Shown: piece after piece, positions 5,382 through 13,533 of the stretch | Layout of the letters: the number at the start of each line of letters is the position of its first letter | Numbering within the stretch: the stretch's first letter is position 1 | IMG/VR virus record: IMGVR_UViG_3300010392_000219 | Coordinates: 1 to 29,521 of that record | DNA: 29,521 bases | Source of the DNA: a virus | Direction: 5' to 3' (one strand) | Notes under the pieces: model-generated | Told to the model about the DNA's origin: nothing | The model's database searches: none | The model's input: the letters and a program-made list of their open reading frames with translations, nothing else | Translations under genes and position numbers: made by a program

Positions 5382-6182
5382 ATGTCAAAAGATGGATATA
5401 TTTGTTTATTTAGAAAACTACAAGACAATTTTCTTTGGAAAGAAAAAAGAGTTTTTTCAAGGCTTGAGGCTTGGATAGATATTCTTTTTGCAGTTAGATT
5501 TTCAGAAATACCAGAAGAAACTATGATTAAAGATAAAGTTTTTTTAGTTAAACAAGGTGAGTCTATAAAATCTTTAGACACGTGGGCAAATAGATGGAAT
5601 TGGAATAAAAGCCGAACAAGAAGGTTTTTAGAGTTGTTAAAAAAACGAAACATGATTGAAACAATAGGCGAACAAAAAACGACACACCTAAGGGTTATTA
5701 ACTATGCGTATTACGTTGATTTAGTGAAACAAAAACGAAACAAACTTGAAACAAATTTGAAACAAAAACGAAACAAACTTGAAACAAATTTGACACCAGA
5801 AGAAGAAAGAAATAAAGAAATAAAGAAAAATAATATATATAAAAAAGAAAACGAAGCTCTTTATGTGTTTGAAAAATATTGTGAATTGTTTGATAGTAGA
5901 AACATGACTTATCACAATAAAACTCAATCTATAAAAAACATTAAAAAACTTTTGAAGGATAACGACAAAGATCAGCTTGTCCAGTATGCGAAAAATTGTT
6001 TATCTGAAAAAGGTAATACAGAATATTGTTACGCTTGTTCGAACTTCTACGGAAGAGCAGAGCATTATAAAAATTTTGATAAAGAATGTTTGGGATCAAA
6101 TAATCTTTCTGATGATAATGATCATAATGATTGTGATGTTTCTGAACAGTTAGAAATAGTTAAAGCTTTGTTAGGTGGTTGA
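5382..6182 (+). CDS. Phage replication initiator (O/DnaD-like)
   Basis: A 266-aa initiator that should bind the phage origin and recruit the helicase. The N-terminal ~110 residues are the winged-helix domain typical of phage replisome organisers: RLEAWIDILFAVRF, QGESIKSLDTWANRWNW, SRTRRFLELLKKRNMIET, TTHLRVINYAYYVDL. Residues 116-137 are a duplicated 11-residue block (KQKRNKLETNL twice) encoded by the iterons at 5726-5791. A charged linker follows, then a C-terminal domain ending in the NFYGRAEHYKNF-type motif that many phage initiators use near helicase contacts. The next gene is the DnaB-type helicase, as in lambda O-P or DnaD-DnaB layouts. RBS AAGAGG precedes the ATG. Confidence 0.85.
   Translation: MSKDGYICLFRKLQDNFLWKEKRVFSRLEAWIDILFAVRFSEIPEETMIKDKVFLVKQGESIKSLDTWANRWNWNKSRTRRFLELLKKRNMIETIGEQKTTHLRVINYAYYVDLVKQKRNKLETNLKQKRNKLETNLTPEEERNKEIKKNNIYKKENEALYVFEKYCELFDSRNMTYHNKTQSIKNIKKLLKDNDKDQLVQYAKNCLSEKGNTEYCYACSNFYGRAEHYKNFDKECLGSNNLSDDNDHNDCDVSEQLEIVKALLGG
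5726..5791 (+). repeat. Six tandem 11-bp iterons (two perfect 33-bp units)
   Basis: Two perfect 33-bp copies (5726-5758, 5759-5791). Each divides into three 11-bp units, GAAACAAAAAC, GAAACAAACTT and GAAACAAATTT, giving six GAAACAAA boxes spaced by about one helical turn. The regular spacing at DNA level, inside the initiator gene, is the hallmark of initiator-binding iterons. Confidence 0.9.
5726..5852 (+). other. Candidate replication origin inside the initiator gene
   Basis: The six iterons are followed directly by an almost GC-free purine-rich tract (about 5803-5852, AAATAAAG repeats then TAATATATATAAAA), the usual arrangement of binding sites plus an easily melted element. The layout copies ori-lambda, which lies within gene O. 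The sequence shows the structure; origin function is inferred. Confidence 0.75.
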
Positions 6183-6183
6183 T

Positions 6184-7551
6184 ATGGAAGAAGATTTAAT
6201 ATGTTTAGACAGTGAGAGAGTTATTTTAAATCAAATAATAAACAGTTCTGATACTTTCTATAACAAAGAAAGAGAAATCCCTGAAAAACTCTTCTATTTA
6301 GATATTCATAAAAAAATATTGAAAGCTATTAGATTTCTTTATAAAAACAATAATAAAATTGATTATTTAATGATTGATTCTATTGTTTGTAATGAAGCAG
6401 ATTATATAAGAGTAGGGAAGAAGAATGGACTAAAGAAACTTGTTAATCTTGAGCCTAAAAATTTAGAAAATGCTATAGAAAGACTAAAAAACTTATCTAT
6501 AAAAAGGAAGCTTCATAGTTTAGGTAAAGAATTACTTCTTATATCAACAAAAAACACTTTTGAAGATGTTTATAATGTTGAGAAAGAGATAGCAGTATTA
6601 AATGACTTTACATTAAAAAATGAAACAAAAACGGAAACTTTGGAAGAGGTGGCAGAAAAAACATTTTTATCTATAAACAAAAAAGCAGAAGATTTTCGTA
6701 ATGGAATTATCCCTGACACAGGAGTAAAAACAGGGATCAAAGCTTTAGATGACGTTATTATAGGTATGAAACCAAGGCAATTAATAACACTTGGAGCAAG
6801 ACCATCAACGGGCAAAACAGCATTTTTAGGTCAACTACTTATAAACATTGGAATAAAGCAACAAAACGAAGTATTGTTTTTTAATTTTGAAATGGCAAAT
6901 ACTGAAATATCAGAGAGATTTTTTACAAACTTATCAAGCTGTAATTATTCAGAAATACAAAGAGGTAATTTTTATAAAAACTACGATAATTCAATATCAG
7001 AAGCTTTTACAAAACAATCAAGCAGTAAAATATTTCTTAATGACAAGCCTATGACGCCAGATCAAATGAGAATTGAAATAAAAAAGCTAAAATCAACTAA
7101 AGCGAAAAATCTAAAAGGTATATTTATTGATTATTTAGAAAAAATAAAAGTTCCTAAAAGTATGGAATCGAAAGGGCTTTATGAAAAAGTGTCTTACTTG
7201 TCAAATGAGATGAAATCAATAGCCGAAGAGTTTGATATTTTTGTTTTTTGTCTTGCTCAACTAAATAGAAAAGTTGATGAAAGAAGAAATAAAAGGCCGA
7301 TCTTATCAGATTTTAATAATTCTGGTGTCATAGAAGCTGATAGTCATTGTTCATTTATGTTAAGTTCAATGTTTAAGTATTACCCAAAAGTTAAAGAGCT
7401 TGAGAATATAATACTTTTAGATGTAGTTAAAAACAGAAGTGGTGAGCTTGCAAATATACTATTGCATTTTGATGGTTCTAGTATGAAAATTAGAGAAGCA
7501 ACAAAAACAGAGATAAAAATATATGCAGATGGTTTGCTAAAAATTAAATAG
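6184..7551 (+). CDS. DnaB-type replicative helicase
   Basis: A 455-aa hexameric 5'-3' helicase. The start is ATG at 6184, with AGGTGG five bases upstream and one base after the initiator stop; a GTG at 6175 is less suitable. The N-terminal ~100 residues are the helical DnaB-N domain (RVILNQIINSSDTF, KLFYLDIHKKILKAI), followed by a linker. The RecA-like core has Walker A GARPSTGKT (204-212), FEMANTE (H1a, about 235), Walker B GIFIDYL (about 312-318), AQLNRKVDERRNKRP (sensor/loop) and SGVIEADS. Length and order match DnaB/gp41-like helicases. No separate loader or primase is visible, so the phage probably uses host primase. Confidence 0.93.
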   Translation: MEEDLICLDSERVILNQIINSSDTFYNKEREIPEKLFYLDIHKKILKAIRFLYKNNNKIDYLMIDSIVCNEADYIRVGKKNGLKKLVNLEPKNLENAIERLKNLSIKRKLHSLGKELLLISTKNTFEDVYNVEKEIAVLNDFTLKNETKTETLEEVAEKTFLSINKKAEDFRNGIIPDTGVKTGIKALDDVIIGMKPRQLITLGARPSTGKTAFLGQLLINIGIKQQNEVLFFNFEMANTEISERFFTNLSSCNYSEIQRGNFYKNYDNSISEAFTKQSSSKIFLNDKPMTPDQMRIEIKKLKSTKAKNLKGIFIDYLEKIKVPKSMESKGLYEKVSYLSNEMKSIAEEFDIFVFCLAQLNRKVDERRNKRPILSDFNNSGVIEADSHCSFMLSSMFKYYPKVKELENIILLDVVKNRSGELANILLHFDGSSMKIREATKTEIKIYADGLLKIK

Positions 7552-7564
7552 AAAGGGGTGAAAA

Positions 7565-7822
7565 ATGAACTTAGATTTTGAGAAAATTATGCTACAAGTT
7601 TCAAGACATGGGCATAATAAAAAGATTGTTTTTAAGAATAAATTACTGAATTGGGTTATTATGAGAATCGGTTGGATTAATTTATGTAGAGCTGATTCAA
7701 ATAATTTTTCTTACTATGAAAAAAGATTTGATTCTTTGATGAAGCTTGGTAAAGAAGGGAATAAGGCTTGTGATTGTGCTTATGTTCCTGATTTTGATGT
7801 TTATGAGACGAAGGAAATTTGA
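7565..7822 (+). CDS. Hypothetical protein (85 aa)
   Basis: Preceded by GAAAGGGGTGAAAAATG, a one-mismatch version of the leftward start box, so translation is well supported. The protein is basic with several aromatic residues (LLNWVIMRIGWINLCRADSN, SYYEKRFDSLMKLGKEG) and a short Cys-containing end. No family is recognised. It lies just after the helicase in the rightward early operon. Confidence 0.7.
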   Translation: MNLDFEKIMLQVSRHGHNKKIVFKNKLLNWVIMRIGWINLCRADSNNFSYYEKRFDSLMKLGKEGNKACDCAYVPDFDVYETKEI

Positions 7823-8010
7823 TGGAAGATTTTGTTTATATGGAAATGACAAAAGAAGAAGAAAGGGTTTTAGAAATACTTGTAGAGTATGAAGAAAAAA
7901 GAGTAGAAGAAGCAGAAGAACAAAGCTTTGACAATATGATAGAGTTTTTTTCTGGGTTAGTAGAAACTTTGAAAGAAGAAAAAGGAAGGTTTAACAATGC
8001 AATCAATTAA
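7822..8010 (+). CDS. Hypothetical acidic helical protein (62 aa)
   Basis: The ATG overlaps the upstream stop as TGATG. The protein is very rich in Glu (TKEEERVLEILVEYEEKRVEEAEEQ) and predicted to be helical throughout, possibly a coiled coil. Acidic small early phage proteins sometimes mimic DNA or bind host enzymes; there is no direct evidence for that here. It overlaps the next gene by 14 bases. Confidence 0.68.
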   Translation: MEDFVYMEMTKEEERVLEILVEYEEKRVEEAEEQSFDNMIEFFSGLVETLKEEKGRFNNAIN

Positions 8011-8152
8011 AGAAACAGTAGTGACAAATTATTATACGGGTGATAAATATTTTTTAGTAAAGATAAATGGTGCTGAAACTTACGCATCAGAAAAAAGAGT
8101 GAAAGAACTAAATTTAAGTTTGACAGAGAATAATATTGTAAAAAACAAATAA
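7997..8152 (+). CDS. Hypothetical small protein (51 aa)
   Basis: A 51-codon frame starting at ATG 7997, with AAGGAAGG upstream inside the previous gene. The protein (MQSIKETVVTNYYTGDKYFL, then VKINGAETYASEKRVKELNL) looks like a small beta-rich fold followed by a helix. It is the last gene before the double terminator. No family is recognised. Confidence 0.65.
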   Translation: MQSIKETVVTNYYTGDKYFLVKINGAETYASEKRVKELNLSLTENNIVKNK

Positions 8153-8221
8153 ATCATGTACTATAAGAAATGACTTATATTTCTTCTTAGTTAAAAGTTA
8201 AAGTTAAAAATTGATGCTTTA

Positions 8222-8261
8222 AGCTCTTTGTTACACCTCTCTGTAACAAGGGGCTTTTTTT
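8222..8261 (+). terminator. Terminator of the rightward early operon
   Basis: AGCTCTTTGTTACA (8222-8235) pairs with TGTAACAAGGGGCT (8242-8255) over 14 bp with two G-U pairs and a 6-base loop, then seven T. It lies 69 bases after the last early stop codon. Confidence 0.9.
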
Positions 8262-8314
8262 ATTCAATAAATATGTTATGATTAATCAATACTTAAAAGT
8301 ATGCTTGTTCTGAG

Positions 8315-8346
8315 AATCCTCTATCGGTTTAGGGGATTTTTTTTTA
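8315..8346 (+). terminator. Second terminator before the late promoter
   Basis: AATCCTCTA (8315-8323) pairs with TAGGGGATT (8330-8338) with one G-U pair and a TCGGTT loop, followed by a run of nine T. It insulates the late promoter at 8361 from early read-through. Confidence 0.85.
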
Positions 8347-8360
8347 TAATTTAAAAATTG

Positions 8361-8369
8361 TGATATAAT
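8361..8369 (+). promoter_or_regulatory. Late promoter, extended -10
   Basis: TGA-TATAAT (8361-8369) is a full extended -10 with no good -35. The AAGGAG ribosome-binding site at 8378 and the ATG at 8392 follow within 25 bases. The upstream sequence is T-rich, as in Campylobacterota housekeeping promoters. Confidence 0.75.
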
Positions 8370-8391
8370 TTGAAAAAAAGGAGTATATAAC

Positions 8392-9690
8392 ATGAGATTA
8401 TTAATTTTATTTTGTATTTTAAGCCATTTTATTTTTGGTGCTGAAAGTTCAAAGGATAGATTTTCATGGACTGCGATAAGAGATAGACTAGGCAACGAAA
8501 AAAGCCTTGACATGTTTGCGAGAGACAGAGTCGGGCAGCCATTTCAAATCGGTGCAGGCTTTTTCACTTATGATTTAATGCCTCAAGATATGGGAATTTC
8601 TGTTTCAGGTAGTGGGCTTGTAACACATAACAGCGTTGAAGGTTTAGCAATCGTTTCATCAGGGGCAGGGGTTGGCACTGCAAAGTTTAGAACGCATCAA
8701 TATCATTTATATCAGCCAGACAAGGCTCAAGAAATTGATATAAGTATTGCACCTATGAGTTCAAATACAGGAACCATAAAAAAATGGGGTTATTTTGATG
8801 ATAACGATGGACTTTATTATAAGCTTGAAGATGATAATATTTTGCAAGCTTGCGTTTTAACTTCAACCAGTGGCTCACCTGTAGAGAGTTGCACAAATAT
8901 GTATAACTTTAACTCTTTAGATGTAAATGGTGTTGATTTTATTAGGAATAGATGGACTCCTGATGGTGGTACTATATATCGTATTCAGTTTCAATGGCTA
9001 GGAACAGGAGTTGCTAAGTTTTGCATGGTAAACGACGAAGGCGACACAATCATATTACACACATTAAAAAACCCACTAAAATATACAAAAGCTTATATGA
9101 AAAGGGGTGCTTTGCCTGTTTCCTTTGAAATAGAAACTGATGGTACAAATACAGAAGGTTGTTATATGAAACCTATTTGTTACTCTGTAGTTTCAAACGG
9201 TGGAGAACAACCAACTGTGCAAACTTTTGCAGCATTTTTGCCGACAGTCGGAGAAACGACAAATACAGATGAAACGCATATAATGAGTTTTAGGTTAAAA
9301 GATCAGTTCAAAGGTCAAGTTAATACAACAACAGTTTTCCCTCAAAGCCTTGATCTTGTTGCAGACGGTGGCACAGTTCGTTTTAGAGTTTATCAAAATT
9401 GTACTGTGTCTGGTGCAAGCTGGACAGATGTAAATACAGAACTTAGCGCAGCAGAATATTCTACAGCTGGAACTTTATCAAATTGCGATAAGGTTGTAGA
9501 AGCTAGAACGCTTTTTGGTTCTACTAAAGCAGGTACAACAATCGGCTCGCAGGGTAGTGTAGGTTTTAGAGCTTTCAAAGTGGTTAAAGAAGCTTTCAAT
9601 GGCGGGGGTGTGTTTAGTGTTACAGTGCAAAGAGTGGGGTCAAACGATGCAGAATACGATATTTCTTTACGATGGGGGGAGTCAAGATGA
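8392..9690 (+). CDS. Virion-protein-family protein with N-terminal signal peptide
   Basis: A 432-aa protein. From residue ~35 onward it follows a pattern I associate with structural proteins of many environmental phages: KSLDMFARDRVGQPFQIG, FRTHQYHLYQPDKAQE, KKWGYFDDNDGLYYKLEDD, IQFQWLGTGVAKFCM and KAYMKRGALPVSFEIETDG. Residues 1-17 are a clear signal peptide: MR, a hydrophobic core LLILFCILSHFIF, and FGA as the likely cleavage site. At least seven Cys are present, fitting an oxidised, exported protein. AAGGAG and the promoter at 8361 fix the start. It overlaps the small terminase gene by four bases. Virion proteins are normally cytoplasmic, so export is odd; it may be a surface-acting or envelope-located relative. 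Confidence 0.68.
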   Translation: MRLLILFCILSHFIFGAESSKDRFSWTAIRDRLGNEKSLDMFARDRVGQPFQIGAGFFTYDLMPQDMGISVSGSGLVTHNSVEGLAIVSSGAGVGTAKFRTHQYHLYQPDKAQEIDISIAPMSSNTGTIKKWGYFDDNDGLYYKLEDDNILQACVLTSTSGSPVESCTNMYNFNSLDVNGVDFIRNRWTPDGGTIYRIQFQWLGTGVAKFCMVNDEGDTIILHTLKNPLKYTKAYMKRGALPVSFEIETDGTNTEGCYMKPICYSVVSNGGEQPTVQTFAAFLPTVGETTNTDETHIMSFRLKDQFKGQVNTTTVFPQSLDLVADGGTVRFRVYQNCTVSGASWTDVNTELSAAEYSTAGTLSNCDKVVEARTLFGSTKAGTTIGSQGSVGFRAFKVVKEAFNGGGVFSVTVQRVGSNDAEYDISLRWGESR

Positions 9691-10088
9691 CAGAAAAAAA
9701 AGAAAAAAACTTAGGTGGTAGACCTAGAAAATATACAGACCCAAAAGAGTTCGATAAAAAAGTCGATGAATACATAAAATATTGCACAAAAGAGCAAATA
9801 CCAACTACATACACAGGATTAGCTCTATACTTAGGTTTTTCTCAAAGAGTCGCTATTGATGAGTATTTGAAGTATGAAGGGTTTTCTAACTCCGTAAAAA
9901 GAGCAAAGGCAATTATCGAGGAAAGATACGAAAGAAAATTACAAGATGGAAGCCCTACAGGAGCTATTTTTGCTCTTAAAAATTATGGTTGGAGTGATAA
10001 GAGTCAGGTCGATAATATTTCAAGTGATGGAAGCGCGGGCACTACTATTATTTTTGAAGGGGTAGAGGTTGAGGATTCAGATACCTAA
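9687..10088 (+). CDS. terS: Terminase small subunit (gp3-like DNA packaging protein)
   Basis: A 133-aa protein that recognises the packaging start and presents DNA to the large subunit. GGRPRKYTDPKEFDKKVDEY, TTYTGLALYLGFSQR, FSNSVKRAKAIIEERYERKL and GAIFALKNYGWSD are the ordered blocks of the P22 gp3-like packaging family. The start at 9687 overlaps the upstream stop (ATGA) and has GGGGGAG five bases before it; a longer ATG at 9672 would overlap this site. The large subunit follows with a 20-base overlap. Confidence 0.87.
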   Translation: MTEKKEKNLGGRPRKYTDPKEFDKKVDEYIKYCTKEQIPTTYTGLALYLGFSQRVAIDEYLKYEGFSNSVKRAKAIIEERYERKLQDGSPTGAIFALKNYGWSDKSQVDNISSDGSAGTTIIFEGVEVEDSDT

Positions 10089-11262
10089 AAAAATATTGAA
10101 TGTTTTAGCAACAAAAAAAAGGTATAAAGCTCTCTATGGTGGAAGAGGATCGGCTAAAACTTATTCTGTATCTCTTATGCTTGCAGCTTTAGGCATGAGT
10201 AAAAAATTAAAAATACTTTGTTGCAGGGAGTTTCAAAACTCTATAAAAGACTCTTCTTTATCAGAAATAAAAGAGGTTATATCAAAGCATAAAGAATTAT
10301 CAAATCACTATCAAATCACAGAAAATACAATTAGAGGTGTAAACGGTACAGAGTTTATTTTTAAGGGTTTGGCAAGAAATATAGAGTCTGTAAAATCACT
10401 CTCTCAAGTTGATATTTGTTGGATAGAAGAAGCCGAGACTATATCTCAAAAAAGCATAGATGTTTTACTACCTACGATTAGAAAAAAAGACTCTGAAATA
10501 TGGGCAACATGGAATCCAGAAAAAGAAGATTCACCTATAAATAAATTCTTTATAGAAAATACTCCTAATAACTGCGCAATATCTAAAATAAACTATTATG
10601 ACAATCCTTTTTTCCCTGATATCTTAGAAGAAGAAAGAAAAAACTGCTTTAATCGTGAGTCTTTAGACATTTATAATCATATTTGGGAAGGTGATTTTTT
10701 AACTAAATCAGATGCGCTTGTTTTTAATAATTTCTTTAAGTACGAAGATTTTGAAATAGACGATTCTTTTGAAGGGGCGTATTTCGGTTTAGATTTTGGT
10801 TTTGCTCAAGACCCAACGGCATGTGTAGAGGTTTATATAAAAGATAATACTTTGTATATCTATCGAGAAGCTGGAAAAATAGGTTTAGAGCTTGACGATA
10901 CATATAATTTTATTAAAAAGAATATACCGAACATAAATGATCGTTTTTGTTGGGCTGATAACTCAAGACCTGAAAGCATTTCTTATTTAAAGCGTCATGG
11001 TATGGATAAATTAAAACCTTGTAATAAGTGGGCAGGTTCTATTGAAGATGGTATTTCTTACATAAAAAGTTTTAATAGTGTTATAATTCATACTAGATGC
11101 AAAGAAGTTTACAACGAATTTAGAAAATATTCTTATAAAGTAGATAGACGAACATGCGAAGTATTAAACAAAATAGAGGACAGTTTTAATCATTACATAG
11201 ACGCTTTAAGATACAGCTTAAATGATATGATAAAAGCAAAAGGAAAGTTTTTTTTAGGGTAA
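10069..11262 (+). CDS. terL: Terminase large subunit (PBSX/Terminase_3 type)
   Basis: A 397-aa packaging motor and nuclease. Walker A is GGRGSAKT (residues 24-31), Walker B DICWIEEAE (about 115-123), and the coupling region IWATWNPEKEDSP. The RNase H-like nuclease domain carries D242 in FGLDFGFAQDPTA, D297 in CWADNSRPES and D378 in HYIDALRYSL. The order and spacing match PBSX/SPP1-type large terminases, which usually work by headful packaging and would explain a circularly permuted genome. The start codon appears to be TTG (10069) with GAAGGGG six bases upstream; no ATG lies before Walker A. Confidence 0.94.
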   Translation: MRIQIPKKILNVLATKKRYKALYGGRGSAKTYSVSLMLAALGMSKKLKILCCREFQNSIKDSSLSEIKEVISKHKELSNHYQITENTIRGVNGTEFIFKGLARNIESVKSLSQVDICWIEEAETISQKSIDVLLPTIRKKDSEIWATWNPEKEDSPINKFFIENTPNNCAISKINYYDNPFFPDILEEERKNCFNRESLDIYNHIWEGDFLTKSDALVFNNFFKYEDFEIDDSFEGAYFGLDFGFAQDPTACVEVYIKDNTLYIYREAGKIGLELDDTYNFIKKNIPNINDRFCWADNSRPESISYLKRHGMDKLKPCNKWAGSIEDGISYIKSFNSVIIHTRCKEVYNEFRKYSYKVDRRTCEVLNKIEDSFNHYIDALRYSLNDMIKAKGKFFLG

Positions 11263-11265
11263 ATT

Positions 11266-12744
11266 ATGTTTAATAAATTTTTTAATAGGTTCAAAAAATC
11301 ATTCAAAGCACCAGTTTTATACAACAGGATTCAACAGGGTGCAAGTTATACAAACTGGGATTCTAAAAAAGCAATAGATGAAGGTTATAAAAGCTCTTCA
11401 TGGGTTTTTGCATGTATAAAAAGACGTGTTGATGCTGTATCTACTGTAAAACTAAAAGTGCAAGTTAAAAATAGTGATGGTTGGGAAGATAAAGAAGACC
11501 ATATTTTACAAAAGCTTTTAGATAATCCTAATCCTGTAATGAACCAATCAGAGTTTTTACGGTACATGGTTTCACATCTTGATTTAGATGGAAATTTCTT
11601 TTCAATGAAAGTTAAGGCAGGGCAAAATAAAACTACGCAGGAACTCTGGCCTGTTTTACCTTATGATGTTTCATGTGAGGTAAGGGGAAAAGAAGATTCG
11701 TACATAAGCTATTATAGTTTTCTTCCTACAGGTGAAAAAATAAATGTTGATGATATGTTGCATATTCAATATACAGACCCTTCTAATTTTCGTAGGGGTA
11801 TTTCACCATTAAAAGCAGCGTCAAGAGCGGTTGATATTGATAACGCATCAGGAGACTTTCAAAAAATATCGTTTCAACAAAGAGGGATCCCAGATGGAGT
11901 TTTTCAAATCGAAGGCTTAACAAGTGATTTTGAATTTGAACATGCAAAGAAGCTTGTAAAAGAACAATACGCAAACTTAGGAACAGCAAGAGAGCCTTGG
12001 GTTTTAGGTAATGGAACTTGGACGCCACTATCAAGAACGGCTGTAGAAATGGATTTTATGACAACACGTCAATTTTCAATGAAAGAGATTGCAGCAGCTT
12101 ACTGTGTTCCAAGCGAATTAATATCAGGCATGGGAGATTCAAATCGTGCAAGTTCTGATACTGTACGCAGATCATTCTGGGAAGATACTATACTCCCTTT
12201 GGTTAGTGATATCGTATCTCACTTAAATCTATCGTTAGCGAATGAATACAAAGACGTTCGCATAATTGCAGACTATTCTAATGTAATACCACTAAAAAGA
12301 AATGAAACAGAGCTTATAAAAAACGTAAAAGAGCTTTGGTTAATGGGAGTACCTTTTGAAGCACTAAACCAAAAATATAATTTAGGTTTTGAGAGTTTTG
12401 ATGGTTGGGAAAAGTCATATATTACAAATGGCGTTAAAGATGAATTTATTCAAGATTTAAGCAGCGATAATGATTTAATTGAAATTGGAAATAAAGATAT
12501 TCAAAAAGAAGCACTAAACGGAGCTCAAATATCATCACTACAAAAAATCATACAAGATACTGCATTAGGTTTAATACCAAAAGAAAACGCAAAAGAGCTT
12601 GTGACAGTTGCTTTTCCTACTATTGATAAAAATTCAATAGATGCTTTATTTAACAATATAGATAAGTTTGATTTAGATCCAGAATCAAAAGAAGAAGATT
12701 TAACACTAGAAGAAAAAATTTATAAAATTGCTTACGGTGGATAA
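11266..12744 (+). CDS. Portal protein (HK97 family)
   Basis: A 492-aa dodecameric portal through which DNA enters and leaves the head. Recognisable blocks are SSWVFACIKRRVDAVSTVKL near residue 45, DHILQKLLDNPNPVMNQSEF, YDVSCEVRGKED, DDMLHIQYTDPSNFRRGISPL, FSMKEIAAAYCVPSELISGM and the SSDTVRRSFWEDTILPLVS helix, all typical of HK97-type portals. The start is three bases after the terminase stop. The C-terminal ~90 residues are acidic and helical and less conserved. The next gene overlaps its stop codon (TAATG). Confidence 0.92.
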   Translation: MFNKFFNRFKKSFKAPVLYNRIQQGASYTNWDSKKAIDEGYKSSSWVFACIKRRVDAVSTVKLKVQVKNSDGWEDKEDHILQKLLDNPNPVMNQSEFLRYMVSHLDLDGNFFSMKVKAGQNKTTQELWPVLPYDVSCEVRGKEDSYISYYSFLPTGEKINVDDMLHIQYTDPSNFRRGISPLKAASRAVDIDNASGDFQKISFQQRGIPDGVFQIEGLTSDFEFEHAKKLVKEQYANLGTAREPWVLGNGTWTPLSRTAVEMDFMTTRQFSMKEIAAAYCVPSELISGMGDSNRASSDTVRRSFWEDTILPLVSDIVSHLNLSLANEYKDVRIIADYSNVIPLKRNETELIKNVKELWLMGVPFEALNQKYNLGFESFDGWEKSYITNGVKDEFIQDLSSDNDLIEIGNKDIQKEALNGAQISSLQKIIQDTALGLIPKENAKELVTVAFPTIDKNSIDALFNNIDKFDLDPESKEEDLTLEEKIYKIAYGG

Positions 12745-13499
12745 TGAAAACGATTACAGGAAATAACGCTATAAACGAAATAAAAGCATGGGAAAAGCTA
12801 TTGCAAGAAATTGAGAGTATTTATCAGCCACAGTATTTTAATGCTATTGAAAAAGCTATGAAAAAAATGATAGATAAGTATGAAAAAACTAATAGCAAAG
12901 ACTTTGCAGAAGAAACTTTATTACATGCTGTAGATATTGAAAAAATTGTTTCTAGTAATTGGAGCAAGTCAGGAAGGACTTTTTCAAATAGAATTTTAGA
13001 ATCAATTAATTCATATCAAGAAAAAGGATTAAAAGAAGATTTTCTTAATTTATTAAACGTATTTAAGAGCATGTATCTGGCTGAAAAAGTGACAAAAATA
13101 TCTGAAACAACAAAGAATCAAATAAAAAATATTATAGAAGCAGGGGAAAAAAGAGGAGATACACTCGACGTAATATCAGAGAAATTAAGAGATATTACTA
13201 CACAGTTTAGTTTATATCGCTCTCACATGATAGCAAGAACTGAAACGCATCAATTGGCAAACTATGGAAATCAGACAGGTGCAGAGCTTTCAGATATTGA
13301 ACTTGAGAAAAAGTGGATATATTCAAAAGATCACAGGACAAGAGATTCAAAGTATAATCACAGAATAAATCAACAAATACCATTAAAAGATGATTTTATT
13401 GTTAGTGGTGAGAGATTGAAATATCCTGGCGATCAAAAAGCGTCAGCAGGGAACGTCATAAATTGTCGTTGTGTGGTTGGATATATACCAGTAGAATAA
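12744..13499 (+). CDS. Minor head protein, Mu gpF/SPP1 gp7-like
   Basis: A 251-aa head morphogenesis protein. The C-terminal half holds the Mu gpF domain: RSHMIARTETHQLANYGNQT, a Trp-containing strand KKWIYSKDHRTRDSKYNH, and the ending AGNVINCRCVVGY. The N-terminal half is helical (KAMKKMIDKYEKT and NRILESINSYQEKG). Such proteins join the procapsid with the portal and may enter the cell with DNA. Start overlaps the portal stop. It is shorter than many gpF-family proteins but appears intact. Confidence 0.88.
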   Translation: MKTITGNNAINEIKAWEKLLQEIESIYQPQYFNAIEKAMKKMIDKYEKTNSKDFAEETLLHAVDIEKIVSSNWSKSGRTFSNRILESINSYQEKGLKEDFLNLLNVFKSMYLAEKVTKISETTKNQIKNIIEAGEKRGDTLDVISEKLRDITTQFSLYRSHMIARTETHQLANYGNQTGAELSDIELEKKWIYSKDHRTRDSKYNHRINQQIPLKDDFIVSGERLKYPGDQKASAGNVINCRCVVGYIPVE

Positions 13500-13524
13500 T
13501 AAATTTATTTTTTTTATTTTTTTT

Positions 13525-13533
13525 TGCTATAAT
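13525..13533 (+). promoter_or_regulatory. Promoter before the prohead protease, T-tract plus extended -10
   Basis: TGC-TATAAT (13525-13533) is directly preceded by a T-rich tract (13503-13525). A T-tract running into TTTTTGCTATAAT is close to the Campylobacter/Helicobacter housekeeping consensus. It lies in the only gap of the head cluster before the protease, 22 bases from its ATG. Confidence 0.78.

Larger units (their letters stand above)
8153..8391 (+). other. Early/late boundary: non-coding, two terminators and promoters
   Basis: This 239-base stretch has no credible reading frame. It holds two rho-independent terminators (8222-8261 and 8315-8346), a possible extended -10 between them (TGT-TATGAT, 8274-8282) with an inverted repeat ATACTT-AA-AAGTAT (8289-8302), and the late promoter at 8361-8369. 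Confidence 0.7.
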
